This document shows, one piece after another, positions 24,148 to 34,962 of a DNA stretch of 64,000 bases. The number at the start of each line of letters is the position of its first letter. The stretch's first letter is position 1. Made by a program: the position numbers and the translations under genes. The notes beneath the pieces are model-generated. The model searched no databases. It was not told the DNA's origin and was given only the letters and a program-made list of their open reading frames with translations. This DNA is from Trematomus loennbergii (Eukaryota; Chordata; Actinopteri; Perciformes; Nototheniidae). Where the stretch lies: contig JAAOOA010000033.1 in NCBI GenBank assembly GCA_012861695.1, positions 18,639,934-18,703,933 on the forward strand, given 5' to 3'.

Positions 24148-24206
24148 CACAGAAAATAGAGGCTCAGACTGAGAAACAGCGCGGGGATCTTCCGTTTAGC
24201 CTTCAT
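24148..24206 (-). CDS. Candidate first coding exon: signal peptide of an unidentified protein
   Basis: On the - strand an ATG at 24206 (G at -3, with an in-frame TAA seven codons upstream) opens MKAKRKIPALFLSLSLYFL. This has a basic n-region followed by a leucine-rich hydrophobic core, the layout of a signal peptide. The frame runs straight into GTGAGC (24147-24142), a good splice donor, leaving two bases (TG) of a split codon. Without splicing the frame stops one codon later. The exon is preceded by a GA-rich leader and a CRE, as expected of a 5' exon. Transcription would run leftward, and the next exon is not recognised in the window. Several secreted and receptor families, including ligand-gated channel subunits, begin with such a small signal-peptide exon, but the sequence alone does not identify the gene. 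Confidence 0.5.
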
Positions 24207-24302
24207 GGCTTTAGAAATAGAGCTTTAAATAGTAGCAGTGATATTATTTTCTGAAGCCCGATATCTGCAATGAAGAGGATACCACGGCTCGTGCTTCAAC
24301 AG

Positions 24303-24409
24303 CCCCCCTCTCTCTCTCTCTCCCTCTCTCTCAGTGCGGTCTAAAGCCTCTCTCGCTTCTCTCGCTCGCTCTCTCTCGCTCGCTCTCTCTCGCTCTCTCT
24401 CTCTCATAG
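24303..24409. repeat. (CT)n/(GA)n tract, likely 5' leader on the - strand
   Basis: An interrupted polypyrimidine tract on + reads as GAGAGA and GAGCGA units on the - strand. Such tracts are common in leaders and promoters of vertebrate neuronal genes. It lies 100-200 bases upstream of the candidate signal-peptide ATG. Confidence 0.75.
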
Positions 24410-24593
24410 GACACCACTTGCAATATTTCAATCCCACTGCTAGTTGTCATGACGAAGAGGTGCGACGCATAATTCAATGAACAAGCGCTCGCTCTGCTGA
24501 AATCGTCATGTGGGAAAAAAAAAACTGCATTTGAAACCCAGCGCTTCACAGCGATCTGCTTTGATTGTTTTTAGATGAGGATCTGCACCAGGC

Positions 24594-24601
24594 TGACGTC
24601 A
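24594..24601. promoter_or_regulatory. Palindromic CRE (TGACGTCA)
   Basis: This is a perfect 8-bp cAMP response element, the binding site for CREB/ATF factors. It lies upstream of the GA-rich leader of the candidate - strand first exon, a position typical of functional promoter CREs. Function is inferred from motif and position only. Confidence 0.5.
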
Positions 24602-24660
24602 GAATTCTTTTTTCTTTCTTTTTGGCGCCAGGCACCTGTGCTTTTCACAACGTTAAGACA

Positions 24661-26120
24661 TAATAAAAGGCTTAGCAGTAGGCCTATACTAAATGTAATG
24701 GTTTTGACATTACAAATAATACAAATGTAAACTATTAATAATATAGGAATATGTACTCCATATATATTCCATCATCCCCATACAAAGTAAAACACCCACC
24801 TCAACATTTTCATACAATGTAAATAAATACTACATATACTTATACTTGCACTACTAAGCTATAATATATCCAATACAATATATCCATGTGCTTTTAACAA
24901 TAAAATTAAATAACAAATGTTACATAATAAATGTTATAAATAATGTTGACTATTACCATACTATTAACTATTATGTTCTGTAGAGGACAACAAATTGAAG
25001 CAATGTTAAATTGGTGCACTTTTACTCTTACACAATTCATTTATCCACAAACACAACACTGCCATAACATCACCTATGAGTTCCCATATGATGACTGATA
25101 GCAAACAGTTCTTATCGAGCAGATATGAAGCAACATAAGCATCATGTGGGTTCTTGTTCACTAAATGAATGTATGATCATAGAATATTCACAGCTTTTAA
25201 CTATGTTTTGTTCCCCATCAACCAACAAATGCTTCTTTAGCTGCTATTTACTCCATCTTGTTTACCGGCTAATCTCAACCTCTGCTCGATAGTGGGCCAG
25301 TAGATGCAGTAGGGCTTGACCAGCGAGATTAAACAAAGCCAGTAAAGTTGCACATCAGTAAACAAAAACAATAAGCTTTCAAGAGCTGAAGGAAACTACA
25401 TTTGGGTTAGGCCTCGGCAATAAAACAATCGTGAAAATGTTCCTTATAACATCTATAATAACAGTGATAAATCTGCAATATGTTGTAGGTTTTGCCGTCG
25501 CCATCTTCATCGTGTTCCGTCTTTAAATGGGTAGATTCATTTGAGTGTCACACTTATTTGATCCCCAATAAAGTAAGTACAGAGCCAACCGGATGTTAGC
25601 CAGAAAGCATTCACGTAATCAACATAATATGACAATATAGTTTTACTGAATTGGGCCAATCAAATGAATTGCTTATCATTTGAGACCGTTGGGAGAACAC
25701 CTGCCAAAGAAAGATCTGAAAGGGATGAAAACATAGAGCACAATGTTCTGTCCAAGGTAGCACTTGAACATGTTTGGGTTGACTTACAGCTGTGAGTCAG
25801 CTTTCTCCACTTAACCTTATTAAAACCAGAGTATTGCTCAAGGCTCAATAATAATAAGCACCTACGTCTACATGTGCACAGAAATGGCACCATCTACTAT
25901 CAGTGGGTTTATCCCTGCAAAACATTGATTCTGGCATTGTTAGGGAATTCCAATTCAGTTTGAGTTTAATTGTGTACTTCTGCAAGCTTGGTTGCACTGT
26001 GGCCATGGTTACTGGTTTTGTTCACTATGGCCAGTGACGTGAAGCATGATATCCACGGGGTAGAAGGGTGTGACGTCCTCATCGATGCAAGTGAAGAGAG
26101 TTTTGAAGGTGACGCTCTTG
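24661..26120. other. Unassigned AT-rich stretch upstream of the candidate - strand promoter
   Basis: This AT-rich DNA has no supported features. Confidence 0.4.
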
Positions 26121-26123
26121 ATT

Positions 26124-26515
26124 TACCCGTCATCGCTCCATGACTATCACCTATGTTTTAGAGTGAGCTGACAACATCTATGACCTGAGTGGTCAAAACA
26201 AGCTCTTTACGCAGGGTTACTGACTCTCTAGAACAAAGTGAAGAGCCCAGGCATACAGAAAGTGCCCAGAGCCAATGTGGCTGAGTGCCGAATGGAGCCA
26301 GAGGAGGTGCCTCAACCATCTGATGAGGCTGCCCCCCGGGACCCCTTCCTGGATGCGCTCCGGGCATGTCTAACTGGGAGGTGATCTAGGGATGAAATAT
26401 CCCATTTGGCATGGGAATGCCTCAGGATGTTGCTGGACATGGAAGATATGGCTGGAGATGAGGAGGTCTGGGCCAGTTAGCCTGCACCACACAACCCAAA
26501 CCACAATATCCAGCA
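26124..26515 (+). mobile_element. Non-LTR retrotransposon 3' end (decayed reverse-transcriptase C-terminus)
   Basis: The stretch aligns in order with the C-terminal coding part of a common teleost LINE: GATTTACCC...CACCTATG, GAGCCAGAGGAGGTG, then CGCTCCGGGCATGT, TGGCATGGGAATGCCTCAGG and GAGGTCTGGGCCAG. Residual reading frames give fragments such as ALRACLTGR and WAWECLRML. Frameshifts and stops abound. It is followed at once by a GATG tandem tail, the usual 3' end of Rex/RTE-like fish LINEs. The exact clade is not certain. Confidence 0.65.
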
Positions 26516-26523
26516 GAACATTT

Positions 26524-26665
26524 ATGGATGGATGGATTTACGCATAAATGGATGGGTGGAGGGATGGATGCATGGATGGATGAATGGATGGATGAATGCA
26601 TGTATGGTTGGGTGGATGGACGGATGGATGGATGAATGCCATATACGGATAGATGGATGGATATA
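26524..26665 (+). repeat. (GATG)n LINE tail/microsatellite
   Basis: Imperfect GGAT/GATG tetranucleotide repeats of about 140 bp directly follow the LINE 3' end and were probably seeded by its tail. A second, shorter GGAT array is at 26887-26925. Confidence 0.85.
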
Positions 26666-26706
26666 TATACACTGAAAAATTGAAAATTGACTTAAATTAA
26701 ATGTAT

Positions 26707-26793
26707 CACATAACTGTATTAGGTTAGTTGAAAGCAATAACATTAAGTTTAAATAAAACACATTAGTTTCAACTAACCTAATACAGTTATGTG
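26707..26793. repeat. Perfect 27-bp inverted repeat (foldback)
   Basis: The arms at 26707-26733 and 26767-26793 are exact reverse complements (core AACTGTATTAGGTTAGTTGA) with a 33-base AT-rich loop. It lies between two GATG arrays and is probably a small palindromic MITE. Confidence 0.85.
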
Positions 26794-26886
26794 AAAGTGA
26801 GTAATTATACAGTTTTTGATATTAGAAATATTGTTTTCTGGCATCACTGTAAAACTTTACAGGGAAAAGCGGCATTTTGGAATGAG

Positions 26887-26925
26887 GGATGGGATGGATG
26901 GATGGATGGATGGTTTGATGGGTGG
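26887..26925 (+). repeat. (GGAT)n microsatellite
   Basis: This short GGAT array with a few imperfections lies 220 bp from the longer GATG array. Confidence 0.8.
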
Positions 26926-28550
26926 AGCTTGATTGGATCTACAGTACAAAGCATTGATTCTTCTGGGCTGCTTCTGAATGTCAACTTATGTCAAAAAAAC
27001 TCACAATGTTTTTTATGACATGAGCACTATTATCTTCCCATGTACAGTGATACTACGTGTTATTTATGTGGGCGTGAATATTGTTCAGTTATTAAATAAG
27101 CAGAGATGATATATTTACTTGAAAAAGCCACTTAAATATGATATAACAATTTAATTTTATTGTGATAACATAGTTAGAAGCTGCTCTAACTCTGCAAAGA
27201 AAATGAGCAATAAGTTTCAGGTCAAACATTTTCTTTCTGAGTAGACAATAACTAACAGCAAGGACTTCACATCCTCTGATTTCGAAATATAACTGACAAA
27301 TAATACAAAGGCAAGAAAGCTGGACACAAAGAAAGAGCACAATGAGGGTAAGTCATATGACCGTATTCACTCCTAACAAGGGGTTAGTACGTAGTAAAAC
27401 ACATTTTTCTTTGCTTAGAGAAATATCAGGTGTGATGATGAGAGGGGAAACGGGGGCTGAGGTCCCCGGGCTCGGACCATTTATCATAGGTTAGTGGAGA
27501 GATTAAACAGCAGCTGCAGGAGTATCATCTGCTTACTGAATATTATTAACAACAAGGCAGTGTCTGTCCACACTGGCCCCGGAGTGTTTGTGTCACACTG
27601 AGTGTTTAGATTGCATCACAAGATCAAGCTTTTCATCATCACATGACAAGATGGGAGAATAGGGAAATCGCACTGCTGAACTTAACCGCTGAACTTAACC
27701 GCTGAACTTATTTGAAGGCTGGTTTGGCTTGTATTCAGCGCGGTGATATGAGCTCTTTGTTTCCTAAACACCCTTGGGCGGTAAGAGTTAAAATGCAGGT
27801 GCAAGTTGTATGTACTGGGAAGAATAGAAGAGGCAGAGGAACTTTTAAAGATCTTTTGAAGTAGATTTGAATGAAACATGGTCTTTCTAATTTGTATACC
27901 TTAATGTTGTCTCAAAACTAAACATTTGACTTAACCTTTAGCAAAGGTCCATGTAAAAAAAAGAAGGTATTATGTATCTGAAGAAAGCAAAATGAAAGTC
28001 CATCCATAGATAAAACAGATTATAGAGAAAAATGTAAAAGACTGACAATTACGCTTAGTAACTGCCAGGAGAATAAATTCATTTATGTTATATTAATGAA
28101 AATTGCTGAAATATACGAGTGAAATAAAAACAAAAATAGGCTACCATTTAGAATTAAAAAAGGAGTATTATTCAGATACATAGTAGGAATTACGATAAGC
28201 CCACATTAAATAAATATGATTCCAACGGTTTGATAAAAAGGGTATTTTATACATTTGAGTATTGTTACAAAATTTGCACTACCTAATTTATTTTCTGTAG
28301 CCTATAATTGTCTGACAAGGAAGACATTAATAGTACAAAAGTAGTCAAATGCTTAAAGAAATCAGACTACAAATCTGCAACTGACATGAGAAAACAATGG
28401 AAGTACAGAGCTGAAGGCCAAGTGTGGACCAAACTAATACTATACAATAACAAAGCTGTTACTTTAACTGAAGAACAAATGTGTGCATGAAGGCAACACA
28501 CAGAATGCATTTATGAAGTGGTGACGCATTTCCTCTCCAGCTGTTGGAGT

Positions 28551-28570
28551 ATAGCTCCCTCTGCTGGACA
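28551..28570 (-). promoter_or_regulatory. CTCF-like motif
   Basis: The - strand reads TGTCCAGCAGAGGGAGCTAT, a close match to the vertebrate CTCF core (CCANNAGRKGGCRSY). It is not within a recognised repeat. It faces opposite to the motifs at 29576 and 30104. Confidence 0.45.
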
Positions 28571-29575
28571 TAAGTTGTAACTGCATATCTGAGCATTGGA
28601 AGCGGCATGTACTGTTTTTTAAAAGCAATAACCTTTAAAGGTCATATGTATGGATTGAATACATAGAATTATTGTAATGATTTTAAAGGTTGAGAGCGCA
28701 TTTCTGAGAACTACAGACGGATGTTTTTCCTTGGTTCTTACTTTTTCTTTCTTTGTAAAGCCTGCAGGCCTTCAGATTGTACATCATTGGATCAAGACTT
28801 AACACAATAAAGAATGGCTCTAATCTACCGAAGCAAGCTAGGAATCAAAGATATTTTGGGAGTTACCAATTAAACATTGAGAAAAAATACAAAATCACAT
28901 GTTTATGAGTACTTACAAGGGATGTTTTTTTTACATTTATGGTGGTTTATTTTCCGAATATATGCTAGCTGTCTGATTTTTATCAAAAATAAATATATTG
29001 GATTGGTTAAATGTATTTCTGCATATCATTAACCAGTAATCACAAGAAGTTGGTAATATATGGTTTCTTAAGTTGTACAAATGTAAATTGTAAAGTCTGA
29101 AATTAACAAGCTAAGATCAGTTAAGAGATTTAGAAACTGCACAGTTTAAATACAAGAAAAATTAAATGTTTTAATGAGTAATTTATTTCTAGAGCCCAGT
29201 CCCATTAACTTAACATCTTTACTGCCTTAAGAGAGATGCTGTGATGAAGTCCAGCCTCTTATTCTGAGAGCCCTTATGCGGACAGAGAGAAAATAGGAAA
29301 TTCTGGTTTCTGTAAACAACTGAGCTTAAAGCTGTAACCTATGAATATGTGAGACTGCGTGAAATGTTAGTTTTGCCTCAATTCCTACCCTGTTTTGAGT
29401 GGATGTCTAATCATATCATGACTGTTTCCAGTTACCAGTATTCCATTCAAACTGTCATATTGTAAAGGTATTTAAAAATGTGTGGCTAATACAAAGATTT
29501 TTACCACTATATTGTATTTCTCTGTCATGTTCTTTTTGAGTATTTCGGTATTTTCCATCATCATGGTACTTTTGT

Positions 29576-29594
29576 TGGCCACTCGAGGGCAGTA
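29576..29594 (+). promoter_or_regulatory. CTCF-like motif
   Basis: TGGCCACTCGAGGGCAGTA matches the CTCF core except for C in place of A before GAGGG. It is in + orientation, about 1 kb from the - oriented motif. Confidence 0.4.
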
Positions 29595-30103
29595 AACACA
29601 ACACTGACATAACATATCTTAGTTAGTTATTAGTCTCCAAACACTAAGAGAAATGTCCGGTGGTAGACATTTAATAAGTATATTTACTCAACTATTGTAT
29701 TTATAGCGATAGCAGCATGTAAATGAATACAAAATATGGCTAGAGAGCACTTTGTCCTGCTCATACCATGTTAGCAGGTTACAGTCTTACATCTGAAACA
29801 CTCCCTCTGCTTATTCAACTCTCCTTCAACTGACCATCCTTCCCATGTAAGACTATGGTCACATCAAATATAGGTCTGCATAAAACGGTGCGCACATGTT
29901 CTCTATCAATTCGGTTTGCAAATGCCCCTTTTAAATCACAGCATTACACTTGTTCTTACCCTGCCAACAGGCCATCTTAACACATTCATTAAAATGTTCC
30001 TAATAACATTCATTGTGACATTTGCTGGTTCATGCGAGGCGGCAACATCTGGGCCTTAAAAAGGTAGACAATGCTAAAGTGCCTTAAATCTTAATTCTTT
30101 AAA

Positions 30104-30121
30104 TGGCCAGCAGGAGGCAAA
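30104..30121 (+). promoter_or_regulatory. CTCF-like motif carried by family A copy 1
   Basis: TGGCCAGCAGGAGGCAAA matches the CTCF core well. The equivalent position in the copy at 53.6 kb is an even better match, while in the 63.2 kb copy it is decayed. Confidence 0.4.
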
Positions 30122-30185
30122 TCCACTGAAGTCAGATTGTATAGAAGTCTACAAGAAAATTATCGTAATTCTCAATAAATGTAAC

Positions 30186-30796
30186 TAGGGCTGCACGATT
30201 TGGGGAAATAATCTAATTGCGATTTTTCTGACAGATATGCTATTGCGATTCAATTTGCGATATTTGTTTTTAAGCGACCCAACGGAAGTTTATTGTAAAA
30301 TGCGGCCATATCTCTGGCTAGGAAGGTCGTTTCAATGTGCTCCCGTCTCTAGCCCCCCGCAGCCCGAGCTACGAGTGAAAGAACTAAACTTACATGAAAC
30401 TTCCGTTGGGTTGCTTTAAAGTCAAGCTTCAGTTTAAGATCCACCCTGTAATAGATGTAGAACATGTGATGGAGCATTACTAACCTGACTCAGATGTTTG
30501 TTTCACCAAACCATCTAGGAAAGCTCCATTGGAAGCCATTTGGAAAAGTATTTCAAAAAGACTTGGCAGGTGATTGGATCAATCTGTCTATCACCTTCAT
30601 GGGCCACTTCTGATTGGTTAACAATGGCTGGTACATGTGGAGCACAGCACTTCTGATTGGTGTGGATGACTGACACACAAGAAGAAAAAAAAGTTTAAAA
30701 AAAAAATCGTTAAAAAAATCGCAGACTTGGCGATTTGATTATCGCATCATTTCAAATCGCGATTTCGATATAAAATCGATTAATCGTTCAGCCCTA
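30186..30796. mobile_element. Non-autonomous hAT element (TSD AATGTAAC)
   Basis: The 611-bp element has TAGGGCTGCACGATT and ATCGTTCAGCCCTA ends and an exact 8-bp duplication AATGTAAC (30178-30185 and 30797-30804). The interior is rich in GCGATTT/AAATCGC words. It is inserted in family A copy 1 and itself hosts a TTAA MITE. Confidence 0.92.
30270..30419. mobile_element. 150-bp TTAA-flanked MITE nested inside the hAT element
   Basis: TTAA is followed by GCGACCCAACGGAAGTTT at the left. At the right is AAACTTCCGTTGGGTTGC (one mismatch) followed by TTTAA. Small size and long inverted ends define a MITE. Confidence 0.75.
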
Positions 30797-30970
30797 AATG
30801 TAACCTCACTTAACGTTTTCCTGTCAAGCCTATGGTCTCATTTGCTGTTTAAGAGTCTTCTTCAATTCAGTGAAGGTCCCATTTACAGTAAAATAAACAA
30901 CATTGCAGTGTATGCTTTCGGGGGAGTCTACCTTTCGATTGTCTGGTCCCAAACAAGGTGTCAGTTTCAT

Positions 30971-33039
30971 CTTAGAACTTGGAACTCTTTCAGTGTGTTT
31001 TTAGCTCATTAAAAGTAATTGTAACATTTTGGTTGCCTCAAAATGGCTTCACTGTTAAAACTAGGAGGTGGCTGCTTGTGTATAACTAAATAATGAGCTG
31101 AAAGTCACTATAAAGCTTTGTAAAGCTGAGGGTGATCTCATCCCTACCAGCGACACATTGTCACATATGATACACTATTATTTGAATAATATCTAATATA
31201 GCCTTTGACTCTTGGGAAAGAAAATAATAGTATTGTCACACCGAATATGAGGGTTATATAGTTCCAAAATATACCTGAAAACAGAAAACATTTATGAAAG
31301 AAATGATTCTGATGAGTTTGACACTACTCTCAGCTACTTTGTGTGATGTGGAATTGAGATTAAAATAAATAAAATATGTTGTCATCATGTTTTATGTGAA
31401 TTCACTTTAGATGGGTCTTCTTTAGTATTGCTGATTTTTCAGTCGTTTGCAGAGAAGAAATACACCTTCTTTCTAAAAGTACTAAAAACACCCATGACCA
31501 TATGAAGAATAAGAATTGATAATTGAGGAGACAGAAAAAAGGAAAGGTCATCCAACCCAATCTACAAGAGATAATAGAGAGAACATTAAGAAGGCTGATT
31601 GTAGATAGAAATGAGACTGCGTGATGATTTTCTCCCTATATTTAACACCCATTTAATCTCTCTCCCTCTCGCCTTCCCTTTCTCTCCTTCTCACTCAGTC
31701 GCCTCCCTCCTGTACGTAACACTTTACAGTGTCCCTATCCATAGCTATGTCTTTAATAGGATGAGGGAAATCATGTTAAAGGATTTAAAACCTCTGCAGT
31801 AAAAAACGCTGTAGCTTTGCCAAGCTCACTCTCTGTCGTTGGGCTCCTCATTCTGTCTCCCCTCTCCAGCACTCACCCCTCTCTGAATTACTGTTCACTC
31901 CCACAGACTCTCCACTAATAACAGAGGTCCAAACAAGGATGCAAAAAAAAAAGAAAGAAGAAATAGTCAATATTTGAACATTTGTGTCTGAACGTTTTTA
32001 CACTGCACTCACAACATGACAAGTTAAATCGTCAGGAGGGATTCAATGCCTGGATTTGCAGGATCTCGTTACATATTGGACCGTCTCGATCTTTGGATGG
32101 AAAAAAAAAAACTCAGTCTGATTGTCGAGCTTTGAGGCTGCTGTTGAAATCAGAATTGCAGGGTACTGCATGTACCGCCGTGTCCCAGTTTTTCGTCATT
32201 GTATCCAAATTTGCAAAGGACCTTTTAAATCAGTCCCAAATCCCAATCCATTCAGGCAGGATTAAATACGGATACTGAAATTACAATATGATGATCTGGG
32301 GAGAGCAATGTGTTGTTTATTAGCTGCATTTGTATAAAACAGATGGGACACAGGGCATGCGGGTCATCGATTGATTTAGTAAAGTAGATGACCATATTTC
32401 AATCCAACAGTATTTCCTCCCCCTCAGTACATACCACATAAGGAATATAAGGTAGTGGGTTACTGTCACTATTTGTTATTGAATTGTCGTTATAACAAAA
32501 AATTGAAGATTAGTTCCGTTACTGTTGAAAAACCATACGAACAAAATAACCCATTTGAAGATTACAGAGCTGAAGGTCATATATTGTAAATGCTATTTTT
32601 GTCCATATCCTAAGTAGATTCAATTTACAATGATATGAAACCGAGAAATGAAGCTAATCCTCAGAATTAGGAGGCTGGTACGACCAAATAAGTGCCATCT
32701 TGGCTTGTAAAGACACCAACACCGTTATTTTATTAAGGAAATAGTTGCAAATGACTTTTCTGTCAATCAAGTAAGTGTTTAATAAACTAATTGTTTCAGT
32801 TCTACATCTCTCTAAACACTTTGGTCAACAGCTTGGAGATACATAGATTATCTCACATTTCAGTTGAATCCATGTAAAAGGGAACTCGTGTTTTGTCACC
32901 CTTAGGGCTCCCCAATAAGATGTGAGCATTTCCTATTGCTGGTAATGCTGTGAGGTTTATTCTTTGACAGTATGCTAGTAGAAAAGCAGTTTGTATGTAT
33001 AGAACTATTAACAGAATACAACCAAATACCTTCCGTCTT
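30971..33039. other. Unassigned non-coding stretch
   Basis: I found no supported features. Confidence 0.35.
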
Positions 33040-33300
33040 TCATGTATGGCCGCAACTAATGACTACGCACATTATCCATGTTTATTTGAGTCAATAATCA
33101 ATTGTTTTGTCTATAAATTGTCAGTAAATAGTGAGCATTTTCCATCCCAGTTAGTCAAATCCAAAGTATGGTCTTTAAATGTCTAGTTGTGTCAAGAGAT
33201 GTTCAGTTCATTATAAAAGCAGGAAATATCCATATTTCAGAGGCTGACAACAGCATTTTCTGACAATTTAATCAATTTTTTTTAAATAGATCAACTCATA
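33040..33300 (+). repeat. Dispersed repeat family C, copy 2
   Basis: GCCGCAACTAATGACTA, TCAATAATCAATTGTTTTGT, CTATAAATTGTCAGTAAATA, TTTCAGAGGCTGACAACAGC and GACAATTTAATCAATTTTTT follow the same order as the teleost repeat seen at 22125-22325. Confidence 0.6.
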
Positions 33301-33675
33301 GTTGCCGCTAACCTACAATCTTCACATGAACTCAGTCTTAGAAGCCTTCATGAACTTAAATGTATTTCTGAATGAAAGAATAAGGCTATGTCCGATGAAT
33401 GCCCTTGCTGTGTTTTTGAAGGGTGCAGCAGACGGGGGGTCAGTTGCTCTCCTCGTACAGCAGGAGGTGCTGGCTGACTGCGCTCCGCTCTCACACATCT
33501 TCTCTAATCCTGTAGGGCTCTGTCAGCGGGAGATAGTCACGGTCTGTGAGTAAGACTATCAAGCAGGAGAGGGAAACCAGGATCGGAGAGCAAGATGGGA
33601 GGATACACGGGGACCGGCACGGCAAATGGTGCTTTAGTAAGGTGTTAAGATGAAAAGTGGGGGTATAGGTGCCTG
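33301..33675. other. GC-richer unique block, unassigned
   Basis: This block (especially 33410-33560) is GC-richer than its flanks and open in one + frame (83 codons from an ATG at 33302) and in one - frame (about 30 codons around RDYLPLTEPYRIREDV). Neither product is recognised. It could be a conserved non-coding element or an exon of an unknown transcript. Confidence 0.2.
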
Positions 33676-33680
33676 GAAGT

Positions 33681-33681
<1 letters not shown>

Positions 33682-33744
<63 letters not shown>
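33682..33744 (+). repeat. (GT)n microsatellite
   Basis: A pure GT run of about 63 bp. The open frame through it (33650-34327) is a simple-repeat artefact. Confidence 0.95.
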
Positions 33745-33745
<1 letters not shown>

Positions 33746-34106
33746 ATGGACGTGTGTTTGTGTTTAAGCTGGATCCTTAAGGACATGGTTTGGTTTAGCA
33801 GAAGCACTTTACTTCTCAGTGGCTGCCTCTCTTCTTCTTCTTTCCGTCCTCTTTCTCTGTGTTCCCTGACTGGCTTCAGACCAAGCGTTGTTCTAGTGCT
33901 ACATCCTCTCCCGTCCCCCCCTTTGTCTCTCCTCTACCCCTCTGTTTTCTTCTTATCACTCAGTCAAATACTTCCTTATCCTATTCTCTCCCGAGGCCTT
34001 TGTCTCTTGGAGTTGCAGGTGAAATTAAAGGATATCATTTCCTACAATCAGCAGAATCTGGTCCACAGCACCGCCCAGCCCCCGTCCCCTCTTGCCCTTC
34101 CTTCTA

Positions 34107-34123
34107 CCCCCCCCCCCCCCCCC
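34107..34123 (+). repeat. Poly-C run
   Basis: A 17-base C homopolymer within a CT-rich stretch; a probable polymorphic or error-prone site. Confidence 0.85.
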
Positions 34124-34667
34124 TTCTCACACGAATCCCCACCGTGGCCAGGGGGCAGAGAAACACCAGCAGTGGAAGTGAGAAAAACCTCCCTTCACTC
34201 TCCACATTGGGTCACTTTCATCTTATGGTGGTGGCGGGGAAAGAACAAACCGACATGCAAAGGGAAAAGAGGCACTAATGAGGACGAAAAAGCAGATGAG
34301 TGGATCTTGATCCGGTGTGTGAGATGAAATGGAGAGAGTGTAAGGGGGAGGGCGGAGAAGGTGAGGGTCAAACTTGTGTGAAAAAAAAGAAAGAAGGTAG
34401 TCAGTGAAGGGCAAAGAAGAGGAGGTGGTGTGCAGGAGGACAAACAAACATAAAACCACGTGCACACGCTGCTCGTCACACAATGAACCAATCTGCCATG
34501 GATAAGGAGATTATGCCTCTGAGTTTCCTGGAATGTTCTCTAATGTACCCCCTCAACTACCAGCCGCCCCTCCCCCACCCTCACAGAACACTGTCTGTCT
34601 CTGTCTCCTCTCCAGGCTGCGGTTAGTGGACTCAGGCTCCGATGCCCCGGTCTTCCACAGCTCAGGT

Positions 34668-34675
34668 TATATAAG
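34668..34675 (+). promoter_or_regulatory. TATA-like motif in a GC-rich block
   Basis: TATATAAG occurs within the GC-rich, pyrimidine-rich segment 34540-34860. The context resembles a TATA promoter, but no downstream exon is recognised. Confidence 0.2.
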
Positions 34676-34962
34676 CACGGCCCCGTCCTCTCCTCCCGTT
34701 TGTCCCTGAAGATCCCAGTGAGCACAGCAGCCGGCCCGTCACTCAGAGGCTGCTTCCTCTGGTCTGACGCAGCCCTGAAAGACTTTCTGTCTGCAGTCCG
34801 CTGGCCTTCGCATGCAGACATGCAAACCCATCTGGAGGGGAGAGGGTGACAAAGATGCAAACTCCCAATGTTGCATTTTGGGGCATTCTGACCATGATTT
34901 GTATCCCTGGCAGAGGCTCTAATACATGCATGTTCATCCATCTGAATATAAATATAAAACAC

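Larger units (their letters stand above)
23230..24660. promoter_or_regulatory. CpG-retaining promoter-like block
   Basis: Compared with its AT-rich surroundings this block has many CpG dinucleotides (GCGCGTTGC, TTTACGCGCTTGCG, AGCGCGGGG), a (CT/GA)n tract, a palindromic CRE and a TATAAAA at 23877-23883 on the + strand. It contains the candidate - strand signal-peptide exon. The + strand TATA-like site lies about 270 bases from that exon and would fire in the opposite direction, so a bidirectional promoter is possible. No convincing + strand coding exon follows it. Confidence 0.5.
26926..30076. other. Unassigned stretch with two CTCF-like motifs
   Basis: No coding sequence is seen. A 13-bp word GCTGAACTTAACC is repeated 2.8 times at 27675-27710. 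CTCF-like motifs are listed separately. Confidence 0.4.
30077..30970 (+). repeat. Dispersed repeat family A, copy 1 (split by a hAT element)
   Basis: The left part (AAGTGCCTTAAATC, AATGGCCAGCAGGAGGC, GATTGTATAGAAGTCTA) and the right part (GTTTTCCTGTC, CTATGGTCTCA, TTCTTCAATTCAG, GGTCCCATTTACAGTAAAATA) match, in order, the copies at 53575, 55820 and 63180. The copy is interrupted exactly by the element at 30186-30796. The family is widespread in teleosts. Confidence 0.7.

Noticed and set aside
26669..26817. Possible terminal inverted repeats around the 27-bp foldback (CACTGAAAAA and ACAGTTTTT)
   Set aside because: The tips are not reverse complements when written out, so only the 27-bp stem is claimed.
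33650..34327. 225-codon open frame
   Set aside because: Starts with a GT-tract translation, then runs through CT- and C-rich low-complexity DNA; no domain or splice context.
34223..34962. Overlapping open frames on the - strand in a GC/CT-rich block
   Set aside because: Biased low-complexity composition and mutually overlapping frames; none resembles a protein family.
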